Assembly: GCF_016653465.1 (NCBI RefSeq)
Contig: NZ_NHSQ01000157.1
Coordinates: forward strand, 1 to 64,000
Direction: 5' to 3'
From: Thiocystis minor
GTDB lineage: Bacteria; Pseudomonadota; Gammaproteobacteria; Chromatiales; Chromatiaceae
Length of the DNA: 64,000 nucleotides
Shown here: positions 6,183 to 15,881 of the stretch, piece by piece
Position numbering within the stretch: the stretch's first letter is position 1
Layout: each line of letters starts with the position of its first letter
Made by a program: the position numbers and the translations under genes
The notes under the pieces: model-generated
What the model saw: only the letters and a program-made list of their open reading frames with translations
Databases searched by the model: none
Told to the model about the DNA's origin: nothing

Positions 6183-8672
6183 TTAGGGTGCGGCGGGCAA
6201 GGTTGGCGCATCGGCGAGTCCGATCCGCTCCACCAGGTTCAGAAATTCGGCGGGTTCGAGTGCCGGGGCGCATAAATAACCCTGAAATTCGTCACAGCCG
6301 GCGGCCAGCAGAAATTCCCGCTGGGTGTCGTTTTCGACGCCCTCGGCGATCACCCGCAGTTTGAGCGCGCGCGCGAGATTGATCACCGCCGTGGCGATCG
6401 CGGCGTCGCTTTCGTCGTCCGGGAGGTCGCGCACGAACGAACGGTCGATCTTCAGCCGGTGGAGCGGAAAGCGCTTCAGATAGGCGAGGTTGGAATAGCC
6501 TGTGCCGAAATCGTCGATCGCCAGCCGCACCCCGAGAGCGACCAGTGCGTCGAGCCGGATCAGGGTGTCCTCGACGTTCTGGATCAGGATCGATTCGGTG
6601 AGTTCCAGCTCCAGTTGGCCCGGCGGCAAGGTGCTGACCGCCAGCAATTGCGCCAGGGACGTAATGAAATTCGTCTGCTGGAATTGCACCGCCGAGACGT
6701 TGACCGACATCGTCAGTCCGACACCCAGGGCTTGCCACTGTTCGCCCTGGCGGATCGCCTCGCGCAGGACCCAATCGCCGAGGGCGACGATGAAGCCGCT
6801 TTCCTCGGCGATGGGGATGAACTGGCCGGGCGAAATCTCGCCTAGCTCCCGATCATGCCAACGTAGCAGGGCCTCGACTCCGACCACCCGGCCCGTGCGC
6901 AGATCGATCTGCGGCTGGTAGGCGAGTCGGAAATCCTGCTGAACCAGCGCCTCGCGCATCGCATGATCGATCTTCACGCGGGTCAGGAGATCGACGTTCA
7001 TCTGTCGCTGATAGAAACGGAAATCGCCACGCCCGCGTTCCTTGACATGGTACATCGCGCTGTCGGCGTTCTTGATCAGGTCGTCGATGGTCTCCCCATC
7101 CGCCGGGTACAGCGCGATGCCGATGCTACAGGTGAGCGAGAATTTCATCCCGTTGATTGCGAACGGCTGGGTCATGGCGTCCAGCAACCGGCGCGCGGTC
7201 TGCTCCGCGCCAAATCCGCCGGCCTGGTGCAGCAGCAGAACAAATTCATCGCCGCCGAGTCGGGCGGTGGTGTCCACCTGACGCAGACAATGCGTGATAC
7301 GTTGCGCCACTTCGACCAAGACACGGTCGCCGAAGACGTGTCCGAGCGAGTCGTTGATCTGCTTGAATCGATCGATATCGATGAAGAGCACGGCAAAGCT
7401 GGTCCGCTCGCGTTGCGCGAGCGTGATGGCGAAGTCGATGCGCTCGGCGAGACGGATGCGGTTGGGCAGTCCGGTCAGGGCGTCGGTATAGGCGAGCTGC
7501 TCGATGCGCTGGCGCGCCGCCGCCGCTTCGGAGAGATCCTTGACGAACCCGACATAGTGAAAAGGCGCCCCCTCGGCATCCAGCACCCGAACCAGCGAGG
7601 CCAGGCACGGAAACGTCAAGCCCGCTTTGGTGCGTTGCAGAATTTCCCCCTGCCAGAAGCCGTTGCTGGCCAGCGCCTCCAAGATGGCGCGGTCGGGATC
7701 CTCGCACAGCCAGAGATGGAGCGACTGGGCGAGCGTCTGTCCGGTGAGTTCGTCGGCGCGGCAGCCGGTCATCCGCTCGCACGCCGGATTGACGGCCATG
7801 ATCCGAAACTCCGGATCGGTGACGAAGATGGCGTCGAGGCTGGCCTCGAAGACCCGGGTGGCGAGCTTCAGGCGCTTGTCGTCCGCCAGTCGCTGGGTGA
7901 TATCGCGAAACGAGTAGACGCGGCCGATGGGGTGCCCGCGCGCGTATTGCGGCAGGGTCACCCGCTCCAGCACCTTGCCGTGACGCAGCACGAGCACATC
8001 CGACGTCTCCAGCAGAGGGTCATGGACGATCGCGTTGAAGCGCGCGGCGTACTCGCCGGCATCCAGCACCGACCGCGCCATCCAGCCATGGACCCCCGCG
8101 TCGTCGCGTTCGGTGAGGAGTGCCTCGGGCAGATCCCACATTTCGGCAAAACCTTGATTGAAACCGCGAATCGCCCCGTCGAGATCGGTGACGAGGATGC
8201 CGTCGGCGGTCGATTCCAAGGTCGCGCGCAACTCGGCAACCAGTTTTTCCAGTTCGCTCTCGACCGCGCGACGCTCGCTCTGGTTGGAGATGCTCACCAA
8301 ATAGAAGGAGGGACCGTTGGGGTATTGAATCCGACTGACCCGGCGCAGGACCGTCACCAGCGTGTTGTCGTGACGGCGCAGCATGGTTTCCGACAGCAGA
8401 CAGTCGGTTTTCCCCGCGGCGACGTCTTCCCAGAAAAACACATCCTCCGGGGTGCAGGCCAGCTCGATCACCGGGCGTCCGACCAGGTTTGCGCGCGTCA
8501 TCCCCAGCAATTCCTCGGCCATCCCGTTGGCGGCCACGATGCGCAGATCGAAGGGGTCGACCAGCCAGACCGCCTCGATCAATCCCTCGATGAGCGATTG
8601 CCAGAGGCCGATGCCGTTGGCAGAGCCCCCGGCGGCCGATGCGTCAGGCGACAGTTGGGGCATCCGGTTCAT
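6183..8672 (-). CDS. PAS-GGDEF-EAL cyclic-di-GMP enzyme
   Basis: About 829 residues. N-terminal PAS domains (LIEAVWLVDPFDLRIVAANG; STADGILVTDLDGAI; LDAIFVTDPEFRIMAVNPA) are followed by a GGDEF domain with an intact motif (ARLGGDEFVLLL). An EAL domain comes last, with EALLRW, DDFGTGYSNLAYLKRFP and the late VIAEGVEN motif. Both catalytic signatures look complete, so the protein could make or degrade c-di-GMP, with PAS sensing choosing. No membrane segment is seen. The ATG at 8672 overlaps the TGA of the HD-GYP gene (ATGA), indicating translational coupling; an upstream start at 8723 would overlap far more. Confidence 0.9.
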   Translation of the reverse strand: MNRMPQLSPDASAAGGSANGIGLWQSLIEGLIEAVWLVDPFDLRIVAANGMAEELLGMTRANLVGRPVIELACTPEDVFFWEDVAAGKTDCLLSETMLRRHDNTLVTVLRRVSRIQYPNGPSFYLVSISNQSERRAVESELEKLVAELRATLESTADGILVTDLDGAIRGFNQGFAEMWDLPEALLTERDDAGVHGWMARSVLDAGEYAARFNAIVHDPLLETSDVLVLRHGKVLERVTLPQYARGHPIGRVYSFRDITQRLADDKRLKLATRVFEASLDAIFVTDPEFRIMAVNPACERMTGCRADELTGQTLAQSLHLWLCEDPDRAILEALASNGFWQGEILQRTKAGLTFPCLASLVRVLDAEGAPFHYVGFVKDLSEAAAARQRIEQLAYTDALTGLPNRIRLAERIDFAITLAQRERTSFAVLFIDIDRFKQINDSLGHVFGDRVLVEVAQRITHCLRQVDTTARLGGDEFVLLLHQAGGFGAEQTARRLLDAMTQPFAINGMKFSLTCSIGIALYPADGETIDDLIKNADSAMYHVKERGRGDFRFYQRQMNVDLLTRVKIDHAMREALVQQDFRLAYQPQIDLRTGRVVGVEALLRWHDRELGEISPGQFIPIAEESGFIVALGDWVLREAIRQGEQWQALGVGLTMSVNVSAVQFQQTNFITSLAQLLAVSTLPPGQLELELTESILIQNVEDTLIRLDALVALGVRLAIDDFGTGYSNLAYLKRFPLHRLKIDRSFVRDLPDDESDAAIATAVINLARALKLRVIAEGVENDTQREFLLAAGCDEFQGYLCAPALEPAEFLNLVERIGLADAPTLPAAP

Positions 8673-9925
8673 CGGCTCCCCCGGAGATCCAGCGGATTGC
8701 GCGCGCGCTCGAAAAAATAGCACATGCGTTGGCCGGGCGAGAGATAGTCGAAGACGGCACGCGGCAATTGCACCGGCTTCAGACTCTGGCGGATCCCTAG
8801 CTCGGGTTCGTCTTCGAGGTCGACCACCAGCGCATCGTCGCGCGGGATCCGCGGATCATGGATAAGCACCCGTGGCTTCAAGGGACGCGAGGAGTTCACC
8901 GAGACGACGAGGGCATAGCGGTCATCGGTGAGCATGACCATCGAGCCCGGCGGATACACCCCCATCATGCGGATGAAGATGCCGAGGATGGCCGCGTCGA
9001 ATTTCTGCCGGGACTGCGCGAACATCAAGGACAACGACTTGTGCGGGGTGATCGCCGCGACGGGATTGGCCGGATTGCAGAGATTGTCGTAATGGTTGAC
9101 CAGCACCAGGATGCGCGACGCCTGCGTCAATGCATCCCCGCTCAACTGCCGCGGGAAGCCGCTGCCGTCGACGTACTCGTGATGTTGGGCGATGATCTTG
9201 CAAACCTCAGCCTCCACGCCCATCCGCGCCGCCAACCCGACCCCATGGTCAACGTGCTGCTGGAAAAGCTTGCGTTCGGCGGCGTTGAAACCGTCGTCGC
9301 GCCAGCGTAAGCGTTCAGGCAGTTCGATCTTGCCGATATCGTGCAGCAAGGCGCTAAGACCGAGCGGCTTCAGCGCCGCGGCGTCGAGTCCCAGGCTTTT
9401 GCCAAGCAGCAACGCGATGACGGTCACGTTGATCGCATGCAGCGAGGATTTTTCGCCAGCCTTTTCCGAGAGCAGGCGGATAAAGCATTCGCCTTGATCG
9501 AGCAGCTTGCCGACCAGGTCGTCGATCATTGCCTCGGTCCGTTCCCGCGCCAGCGCCGGTTGGGTTTGCACGAGTTTGAGGATGTCGCGGAAGCTGCGCG
9601 TGGCATCGGAAAACTCGCGCTCGCAACGCTCCAGGCTCGCGTGCTGGGCGAGCAGGAGCTGGCGGCGCTCGGCGCTCGGCGAACGCACCTCGCCGGCGGT
9701 TTCGGCGACTGACGAGGCGGTGTCGGGCGTCGCCAGGTCGCTGCGTTCCGGCGACCAGCGCAAGCGCTTCAGACCCAGACCGCGAATCGTCTCGATCTGA
9801 CTGTCCGAAACGATTTTGAAGTTATTGAGGGCGAATGGGTGTCCGATCCAGCCGAGATCCAGATAGATATACATGCCGACGCAGAGTTCGTCGACATCGA
9901 TAAAGCTCGCCTGGTGATCGCTCAC
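8669..9925 (-). CDS. HD-GYP domain phosphodiesterase with DUF3391
   Basis: 418 residues. The N-terminal DUF3391-like region (FIDVDELCVGMYIYLDLGWIG, then PFALNNFKIVSD) precedes an HD-GYP domain. That domain carries HDIGKIELP at about 195-203 and HHEYVDGSGFP at about 248-258, with GFP in place of GYP. The family hydrolyses c-di-GMP to GMP through a di- or tri-metal site. The gene is the first of a three-gene minus-strand operon with the PAS-GGDEF-EAL enzyme and a retropepsin-like protease. It is cytoplasmic by sequence. Confidence 0.9.
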   Translation of the reverse strand: MSDHQASFIDVDELCVGMYIYLDLGWIGHPFALNNFKIVSDSQIETIRGLGLKRLRWSPERSDLATPDTASSVAETAGEVRSPSAERRQLLLAQHASLERCEREFSDATRSFRDILKLVQTQPALARERTEAMIDDLVGKLLDQGECFIRLLSEKAGEKSSLHAINVTVIALLLGKSLGLDAAALKPLGLSALLHDIGKIELPERLRWRDDGFNAAERKLFQQHVDHGVGLAARMGVEAEVCKIIAQHHEYVDGSGFPRQLSGDALTQASRILVLVNHYDNLCNPANPVAAITPHKSLSLMFAQSRQKFDAAILGIFIRMMGVYPPGSMVMLTDDRYALVVSVNSSRPLKPRVLIHDPRIPRDDALVVDLEDEPELGIRQSLKPVQLPRAVFDYLSPGQRMCYFFERARNPLDLRGSR

Positions 9926-10135
9926 GTTTCAAGTGCCTGTTGTCGGAGCCATGTCACTGTCCCTGAGGATCGAGATCCGGAAGTGTCATCCGCGCGCCAG
10001 ATCAGCGCGTTCGCGACTCAGAGGCGTCAGCCTGACTGTTCCTGATCCCATTGGGTTCGATCATGCATCCAGCCGCGACTTGACGGCAAGTCGAACGCGG
10101 CATTGGTCCGACATGCGCGCCAGTCACTGGCGGCG

Positions 10136-10271
10136 AGTGCTTCGCTGCTCAAATTCCGAGACCGGGCCTCCTCGTTGTCGTTGTCGTCATCGAATATTCG
10201 CCATGTCGAGACCGCGATCACGACAACGACAACGACCTGAGACGGTCTTGGGACTTTCGCACAGTTGCACT
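10136..10271. repeat. AGTGC-ended repeat carrying an inner hairpin insertion
   Basis: The outer parts match the 64-bp element at 60139-60202 almost base for base (AGTGCTTCGCTGCTCAAATT ... TTTCGCACAGTTGCACT). In the middle, after CGAGACC, about 74 extra bases are present. They carry a perfect 15-bp inverted repeat, CGTTGTCGTTGTCGT (10173-10187) and its complement (10220-10234). The element lies between the HD-GYP operon and the second retropepsin gene. It looks like a nested pair of palindromic mobile repeats. Confidence 0.85.
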
Positions 10272-10296
10272 CGGGCAAGCACTCAAGCCGCCAGTC

Positions 10297-10833
10297 TCAT
10301 TCATGCCGGCGCAGCGTGAGCGTATTGCCGCGCTGAATCAGTTCCAGATGCTTGAGGTAACTCATGCCCAGCAGCACCTCGCCGCCGGGCATGTTCGGCA
10401 GCACGCTCGCGCGCACCCCGCGCGCGACGAGTCCGCCAAGGTCGACCCGATCGAGCCGCGTGCTCCAGGTCTCGACGGGGCCATTCGCGGTCATGCTGAC
10501 GCCGCCGGGGCGCAGCGGCAACCGCAGACGCTGCGCCAGATCCAGCGGGAGCGCCACGTTCGTCGCCCCCGTATCGACCAGAAAGCGCACGGGCACGCCG
10601 TTGATCGCGCCGCCCGCGACATAATGACCGGCGCGATTGCGTTGCAGCACCACCTGGAGGGCCCCGTCCCGAGCCTGAGTCATGGCCGGATCCGGGTTCG
10701 GATTTTCCTGCCGCTCGATCACGGATTGGAAGAACAGCGCCAGCAACGCAAGCCCGGCGATCCAGGCGCCAAACAGCATCGCCCGTCCGAGACGCGAGGG
10801 CAGATCGTCGAGGTTCGGCCGCGGGTCATTCAT
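10297..10833 (-). CDS. retropepsin-like membrane aspartic protease, second copy
   Basis: 178 residues from the ATG at 10833 (MNDPRPNLDDLPSRLG). A longer frame to 11070 adds a region of different character and is unlikely to be coding. The layout equals the protein at 5610-6167: membrane segment 17-36, a QENPNPDPA linker, RFLVDTGATNVALP at 83-96, and EVLLGMSYLKHLELI near the end. The two paralogues share the NPNPDPA/NPNPNPA linker and bracket the c-di-GMP genes, with the repeat at 10136-10271 in between. The substrate is unknown; dimerisation is expected from the family. Confidence 0.83.
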   Translation of the reverse strand: MNDPRPNLDDLPSRLGRAMLFGAWIAGLALLALFFQSVIERQENPNPDPAMTQARDGALQVVLQRNRAGHYVAGGAINGVPVRFLVDTGATNVALPLDLAQRLRLPLRPGGVSMTANGPVETWSTRLDRVDLGGLVARGVRASVLPNMPGGEVLLGMSYLKHLELIQRGNTLTLRRHE

Positions 10834-11191
10834 CCGGATTCCAGGAGTCGTCGCGCTGGTGTCGAGGCAAGGATCGGAAAGACGAACGGAAGCCAGGAAC
10901 GGTCTTTCACTGAAGATCTCTCCTGCATGATTAAGCATGCGCCAGTGACCGGTATCGGCGAGGGTGCCAACCCCCCTGCTGAAAAGCAACCATTGCGAGA
11001 GCGGGATTGAAGATGCCATTCCTCCGTTTTTGGGAGGTGCACTGGAGGAGGAACCGGATCTCATGGCCATGGTGCGTGCCCTGGAGGCGATTTAACCGTC
11101 TCCGGGCTGCCAGGGCGCGCCAATGGTCGTCATTGCAGGCCAATCGCGATCCCCCGGCCGGGCCGGGGCATCGGTTTATTCAGGTCAAGCG
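10834..11191. other. gap without a convincing gene
   Basis: About 360 bases between the retropepsin start and the end of the hydrolase remnant. A short plus-strand stretch around 11020-11095 reads FLGGALEEEPDLMAMVRALE and may be a fragment of a lost gene, but I cannot place it. No RNA gene or repeat seen. Confidence 0.4.
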
Positions 11192-12415
11192 TCAATATCC
11201 ATCAATGCGATAATTGCATTCGGTGTCCGAATCGCAGGCGCAGATCGCCGTCGAGGTGTCGATCTGCGCGTAGGGATCCCCGGACGTTCCCCCGGACTGA
11301 TCGGGGTAGTGGTATTTCGGGGTGTTGAAATCCCCAGGGTCAACGATCGTTCCTGGAGGCGGCTGGTACGTGGCCGAGAATCCGAATTCCTGAACCTTGC
11401 CTTGTTGTTCGACGATCCGCTCCGGAAAGACCGAGATCACCATGAGGTCGAAGGACCAGGTGATCCGGGCGGCGCCTTCTCCGGGGAGGGTATCCCGACC
11501 CCGCACCACCCGGCAATGCTGCCCGACGCTTTTCATGGCGCATGCCACCGTATCGTCGGCCGTCGGGAAATGGGTCGCGACGGTGAGCCGCGGGCGCGGT
11601 TCGATCTGGCTGAGGAGGTATCCGAAGGCTCCCTGTGGCGAGTGTGAACTGTTCTGAACGGTTGTCGCTATCTCGACCGCCTGCTCCGAAGCGTCGTCGG
11701 GATCGGTCAGGCGCGCCGCTTTCATGGCCCAGATCTCGGCGGGCACGATCATTTCGTGGATGAATACGTCCACGCCCTTGTTTACCCCGTCGACGTTGTT
11801 ACAAGCTTGCTTCAGGCTGTTCGTTTCAGGTTTGGTGTCGCCGGTATAAATCATGGAGAGCCCATTCCATTCGAGCTTGTAGCCGATGGAGCCCTTGCGG
11901 GTGTGGATCACCGGAAAGTACGTGATTTTGACCCCGGTCGCATTGTTCTGATAGGCGATGTTCTCGTTTTCGTCGTAATCCACGACATCCAGATCAATGG
12001 GAATCAAGGCATAGGCGTCATCGTCGGGATCGTCGCCAACCGGAATGGGTTCGCATGGCAACCCCCAGTCGGCCTGAGTGGGCTTTTCGGATGCAGATGT
12101 GAGTCAGATCGCTCATATGGTCGCCGTGCAGATGGGTCAGGAAGACCTTGTTCATCCGTCCAAAGCCGACATTCATCGCGCCGTAATTGGCGCAGACCCC
12201 GGAACCGCAGTCGAAGACGAACTGATCCCTGGGCACTTGCCTGATCGGATCCCAGCCCACCTCGACAAAGATGCTCATCATCCGCTGCGCCAGGGTCCGG
12301 GGAGGAATCGCCGACCCCATGAAGGTAATCCGCATCTCATCCTCGCGCAGCGGCGCGATCGTGGTGCGCGTGTCACGGCGGAACGGGTAGAAGGGGCGCT
12401 CGACTTTCTCGACAG
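11192..12415 (-). pseudogene. metallo-beta-lactamase-fold hydrolase, 5'-truncated with internal deletion
   Basis: Two minus-strand frames belong to one protein. The first holds the metal-binding core (DEMRITFMGSAIPPR, FVFDCGSG, FLTHLHGDHMSDLTHI). The second resumes at WGLPCEPIPVGDD and carries FPVIHTRKGSIGYKLEW, YTGDTKP, VDVFIHEMIVP, QNSSHSPQGAFGYLL and ATHFPTADD. Between THI and WGLPCEP the family normally has some tens of residues, and the frame changes there, so a deletion occurred. At the N-terminal end homology stops at about ERPFYPFRRD, near 12400. Beyond this the DNA is the histidine kinase gene on the other strand. Substrate unknown. Confidence 0.8.
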
Positions 12416-13667
12416 AATTATCTTCAACACCCAGCGCGCCAGCCAGATCATCGAAAAGATTCGTGGACTCATCCCGCCGGCACAGGCCCGGCATGAACCG
12501 GTCGATCTCGCGCGTCTGATCCAGGAAGTCGGCGAACTGGTCGCCACCGAGACCCGACCACGGAAGGCTATCTTTGATTTCCACCTGCCGGAGCGCCCAC
12601 TCTGGGCGATGGGCGATCCGATCCAGCTCACGCGAATGGTGCTCAATCTCCTGCGCAACGCGATCGATGCGCCGTCACATGGTCAGCGATGCGACATTGA
12701 GGTCTGTCTCCGGGAGCTAGAGGGAGGCGCCCTCCGGCAAGTTCAGGACCGCGGCCCAAGGTTGGGGTCCGAGGTGTTACGCCAGGCCGGTCGGCCCTTC
12801 CTCGCCGCAAAGACACTGGAGCTGGGACGGGGGCTTGACCACTCGATTTCGTGCGCCATCGCCGAGCGGCACGGCGGCAATCTCACTCTGACAAATGCAC
12901 AGGGCGGCGGCGTATTGGCGGAACTCCGGTTGCCGCTGAAAACCGTCGCACCGCCCGACCTTCACCTAGCGGTTCAGGACCGCCCCGCCCACCGGCCGAT
13001 GAGGGTCAGTGACCGGCGGTTGGCCAACCGCTGCGCGCGCGGTCATGTGGTCGTGATCGATCACGATGTGGAAATCCTCGCCGCCCTGCGTGCCATCTTC
13101 GAACTGGAGGGCTATGCCTGCGAGACCTACGACTCGGCGGTGGCGTATCTCCAGGTGCTGAACGACAACCGTCCCTGCTTTCCGGGGCCCTGCTGTCTGC
13201 TTTGCGATGTCCGGTTGCCCGAGCTGGATGGGCTGGAGCTACAGCGTCGGTTGGCGGAGTTGAAGGCCATCCCCATGCTGCTGATGGGCAGCGCGAGTGG
13301 AGCGCCGGAAGCGGTTAGCGCCTTACGTGCCGGGGCGCTGGATGTTCTGATCAAGCCGGTAGACGCCGAAACGCTGCTCGATGCCGTGGCCAGGGCGTTG
13401 GCGGTCAGCGCGGAGCGGCAGCGCCAGGGCGCGCGCCGGTGCGAATTGGCCGCCCGCCTCTCGACGCTCACCAACCGGGAGCGCGAGGTCGCGCGCCGGG
13501 TGGCACTCGGTCAACGCAATCTCGCGATTGCCGAGGGACTGGGAATCGCGCTGCGGACCGTTAAACGGCATCGCCAGCAGGTCATGGAGAAACTGGAGGC
13601 CGACACGCTGGTCGATCTCGTGCGAGTCATCGATGAAGCCGGAGGAACACGGTCGCCAATTCGCTGA
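12402..13667 (+). pseudogene. hybrid histidine kinase / response regulator with LuxR-type HTH, 5'-truncated
   Basis: Homology starts inside the kinase dimerisation helices (FLDRIIFNTQRASQIIEKIRG). An ATPase domain follows with the N box (DPIQLTRMVLNLLRNAIDA), then a receiver domain with the phosphoacceptor in CDVRLPELDGL, then a FixJ/NarL-type HTH (LTNREREVARRVALGQRN). Sensor domains are missing. The G1 box reads DRGPRLG where DxGxG is expected, and the G2 region (ELGRGLDHSISCAIAERHGG) deviates, so kinase activity is doubtful. The frame stays open to an ATG at 12078, but that part is antisense to the hydrolase remnant. The fusion order equals a FixL-FixJ pair fused into one chain. Confidence 0.7.
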
Positions 13668-13673
13668 AATCAA

Positions 13674-15818
13674 TCAAGATGTGAGGCGCCGATAGATCTC
13701 CGTCACCTTCAGCGGCAGCCGGGCGACATCGCTGACGACGGCGAAGCTGGCCGGGCCGTAGAGATGCGGCAGATAGTCGGCGCCGGTGTCGTCGATGGTG
13801 ATACAGAAGGGATGCACGCCGGCCAGACGCGCCTCGAAGAGTGCCTGACGGGTGTCCTCGATGCCGTAGTCGCCCCGGTATTGCGGGTCGTAATCGTCCG
13901 GCTTGCCGTCGGAGAGTGTGACCAGCAGCCGGGTACGGGCCGGCTGCGCCTGGAGCAGCCGGGTCAGATGCCGGATCGGCGCGCCCATGCGGGTGTAGTC
14001 GCGCGGCTCGATGCCGCAGATGCGCGCCTTGGCGGCCGCGTCGTAGGGCTGATCGAAGCCTTTGACCGGAAAGATCTCGCAGCGTTTGCGGCCCCAGCCG
14101 GAGAAGCCGTGGATGGCGAAGCGATCGCCGAGTGTCGCCAGCGACTCGGCGAGCAGGATCAGCGACTCGCGCTCGGCGCGGTTGATCCAGCCCTTGGTGG
14201 AGCCGGACATATCGACCATGAAGAGCACGGCGATATCCCGCTCGCGCCGGTCCAGCCGGGTGAACAGCCGGTCGGTCATCTCCAGCCCGGCCTGGACATC
14301 GGCATGGGCATCGACCAGGGCGTCGATGTCGACCTCCTCGCCATCGGTCTGGCGCCGCAGACGCCGATCCTCGCCGCGCAGGATCTCGAAGGTGCGGCGG
14401 ATGGATTTGATCAGCCCGCCATAGCGGCGCAGGGTCTCGCGATAAAAACCCGGATCGCCCGGCTCGATCGTCCGTTCGCGCAGCACGCACCAGTCCTTGC
14501 GGTGATGCCGGCGGCGGTGGTCCCACTCGTCGTAGAGAAAGGCGCCTTCCTCGTGATAGGTGCCGGCCCACGCCGACTCGGGCTCGCTGTCGGCGTCGCC
14601 CTGATTGGGCCGATAGAGCCCCGGACCGGCCGCGACCAGGTAGTCGGGCGGGATCTCGCCCAGATCCTGCACGATGCTCGCCATGGTCGAGACCGCGTCG
14701 GGCGGCGGCGCGATCGGCTGGCCGTCCAGGAAGAGTTCGTAGCGGATGCCGCTGGGGCTATCCGGATCCGCTCGATCCCGGGCGGCGAGACGCGCGCGGG
14801 TCTCGGGCAGGGTTTCGGCCTCGGGTCGATCCTCGCCGGGCGGGCGGCCGTCCCGGTCCTCGATCAGTCGGGCGAGCGCGATCCGGAAGGCGTTGCGCTC
14901 CGCCGCCGCGCGTTTCGCCAGGCAGGCGCGCACCGCGTCCGGTTGCAGGATGCCGGCATAACAGCCGGCCTCGGCCAGTCCGCCGCCGGACTCGTCCGCG
15001 AGACGCAGGCTGTCGCGCACATCGGCCTGGGGCCGAGCGAGTAATCTCCAGTCGGCATCGGTTCGGGAGTCGTCCGTCTCCAGCAGACGCCGCAGCGCCA
15101 GCAGGTCGCGGTGCAGACCGGGGAAGTCGCGGGCAATGCAGGCGTCCAGACGCGCGGTCTCGAACGCATGGAAACGCGGCAGATCCGCGCTGGCGAGACG
15201 CCCCGAGTCCAGCGCCTCCAGCAGCCAGCCGCCGCGCCAGGTGCCGTACCAGTTCTGCGCCCACAGATGCACCGTCATCGCCTTGTAGAGCCGGAAATTG
15301 GCCGCCCGGTCCGGCAACCGACCGACGACCGGCGGGAGAAAGATGGTCTCGGTGTCGGTGAAACATTGAATGTCGGCGGCGATCTTGAGCGACCGGCCAT
15401 TGAGTCCACACACGAAGTGCTCCAGGATCCCGGTGCACTCCTCCAGTGCCTTTCCGCTGATCCGCTCCTGACGATGCGCGGCAAAATCGGCGACCTCCTG
15501 GAAGGCGCGAATGGCCGGCATCTGACCTTTCTTGTCGTAGAGATCCATGGCATGGAGCAGCCAGGACTCCACCGCGTCGAGTTCCATCAGACGCATCGCC
15601 GCTGGTGCGAAGGCACTGAACTGATAGGCGAGTTCGGCATTATCGCGCGCGATCACCGCGCCCCAATGCAGCACGAAGCGCTGACGTGTCCGGTCGAACG
15701 CGGCCAGATCGCGTGCCGGTTGCGCCGCCGTGCGACGCGAGGACAGCGCCGCGTCGAGATAAAGGTCCAGTTGCTCCTCAAGCTCGGCGGCGGTCAGACT
15801 GAGTTCTGAAATGGGCAT
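13674..15818 (-). CDS. NorD-like von Willebrand factor A protein
   Basis: About 714 residues from the ATG at 15818 (MPISELSLTAAELEEQ). The C-terminal vWA domain has a complete MIDAS start (FMVDMSGSTKGW, near residue 530), and later TLSDGKPDDYD and ITIDDTGADYLPHLYG. The long helical N-terminal region and LDGQ...SIVQDLGEIPPDYL segment resemble NorD and the RuBisCO-activase-associated CbbO. Such proteins work with a MoxR/NorQ/CbbQ-type AAA+ ATPase to remodel a metalloenzyme. No such ATPase is adjacent; one lies at 39055-40143. It starts 63 bases after the DUF2339 gene and closes a minus-strand operon begun by pspA. The target is unknown. Confidence 0.8.
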   Translation of the reverse strand: MPISELSLTAAELEEQLDLYLDAALSSRRTAAQPARDLAAFDRTRQRFVLHWGAVIARDNAELAYQFSAFAPAAMRLMELDAVESWLLHAMDLYDKKGQMPAIRAFQEVADFAAHRQERISGKALEECTGILEHFVCGLNGRSLKIAADIQCFTDTETIFLPPVVGRLPDRAANFRLYKAMTVHLWAQNWYGTWRGGWLLEALDSGRLASADLPRFHAFETARLDACIARDFPGLHRDLLALRRLLETDDSRTDADWRLLARPQADVRDSLRLADESGGGLAEAGCYAGILQPDAVRACLAKRAAAERNAFRIALARLIEDRDGRPPGEDRPEAETLPETRARLAARDRADPDSPSGIRYELFLDGQPIAPPPDAVSTMASIVQDLGEIPPDYLVAAGPGLYRPNQGDADSEPESAWAGTYHEEGAFLYDEWDHRRRHHRKDWCVLRERTIEPGDPGFYRETLRRYGGLIKSIRRTFEILRGEDRRLRRQTDGEEVDIDALVDAHADVQAGLEMTDRLFTRLDRRERDIAVLFMVDMSGSTKGWINRAERESLILLAESLATLGDRFAIHGFSGWGRKRCEIFPVKGFDQPYDAAAKARICGIEPRDYTRMGAPIRHLTRLLQAQPARTRLLVTLSDGKPDDYDPQYRGDYGIEDTRQALFEARLAGVHPFCITIDDTGADYLPHLYGPASFAVVSDVARLPLKVTEIYRRLTS

Positions 15819-15881
15819 CGCGAAAGAACTCTCGGTGAGTATTTGGTTCTCAGGAAATCCCCTCAAAACACGTCCAAGCCG

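Noticed and set aside
6963-8720. 585-codon plus-strand frame opposite the PAS-GGDEF-EAL gene
   Set aside because: It is antisense to clear PAS, GGDEF and EAL motifs; its composition (His/Gln/Arg-rich) is a GC-rich shadow.
12078-12401. N-terminal 108 codons of the sensor kinase frame
   Set aside because: Open only because it is antisense to the hydrolase core (HLHGDH region); kinase homology starts later.
13764-15044. 426-codon plus-strand frame opposite the NorD-like gene
   Set aside because: Antisense to the vWA domain; no family features.
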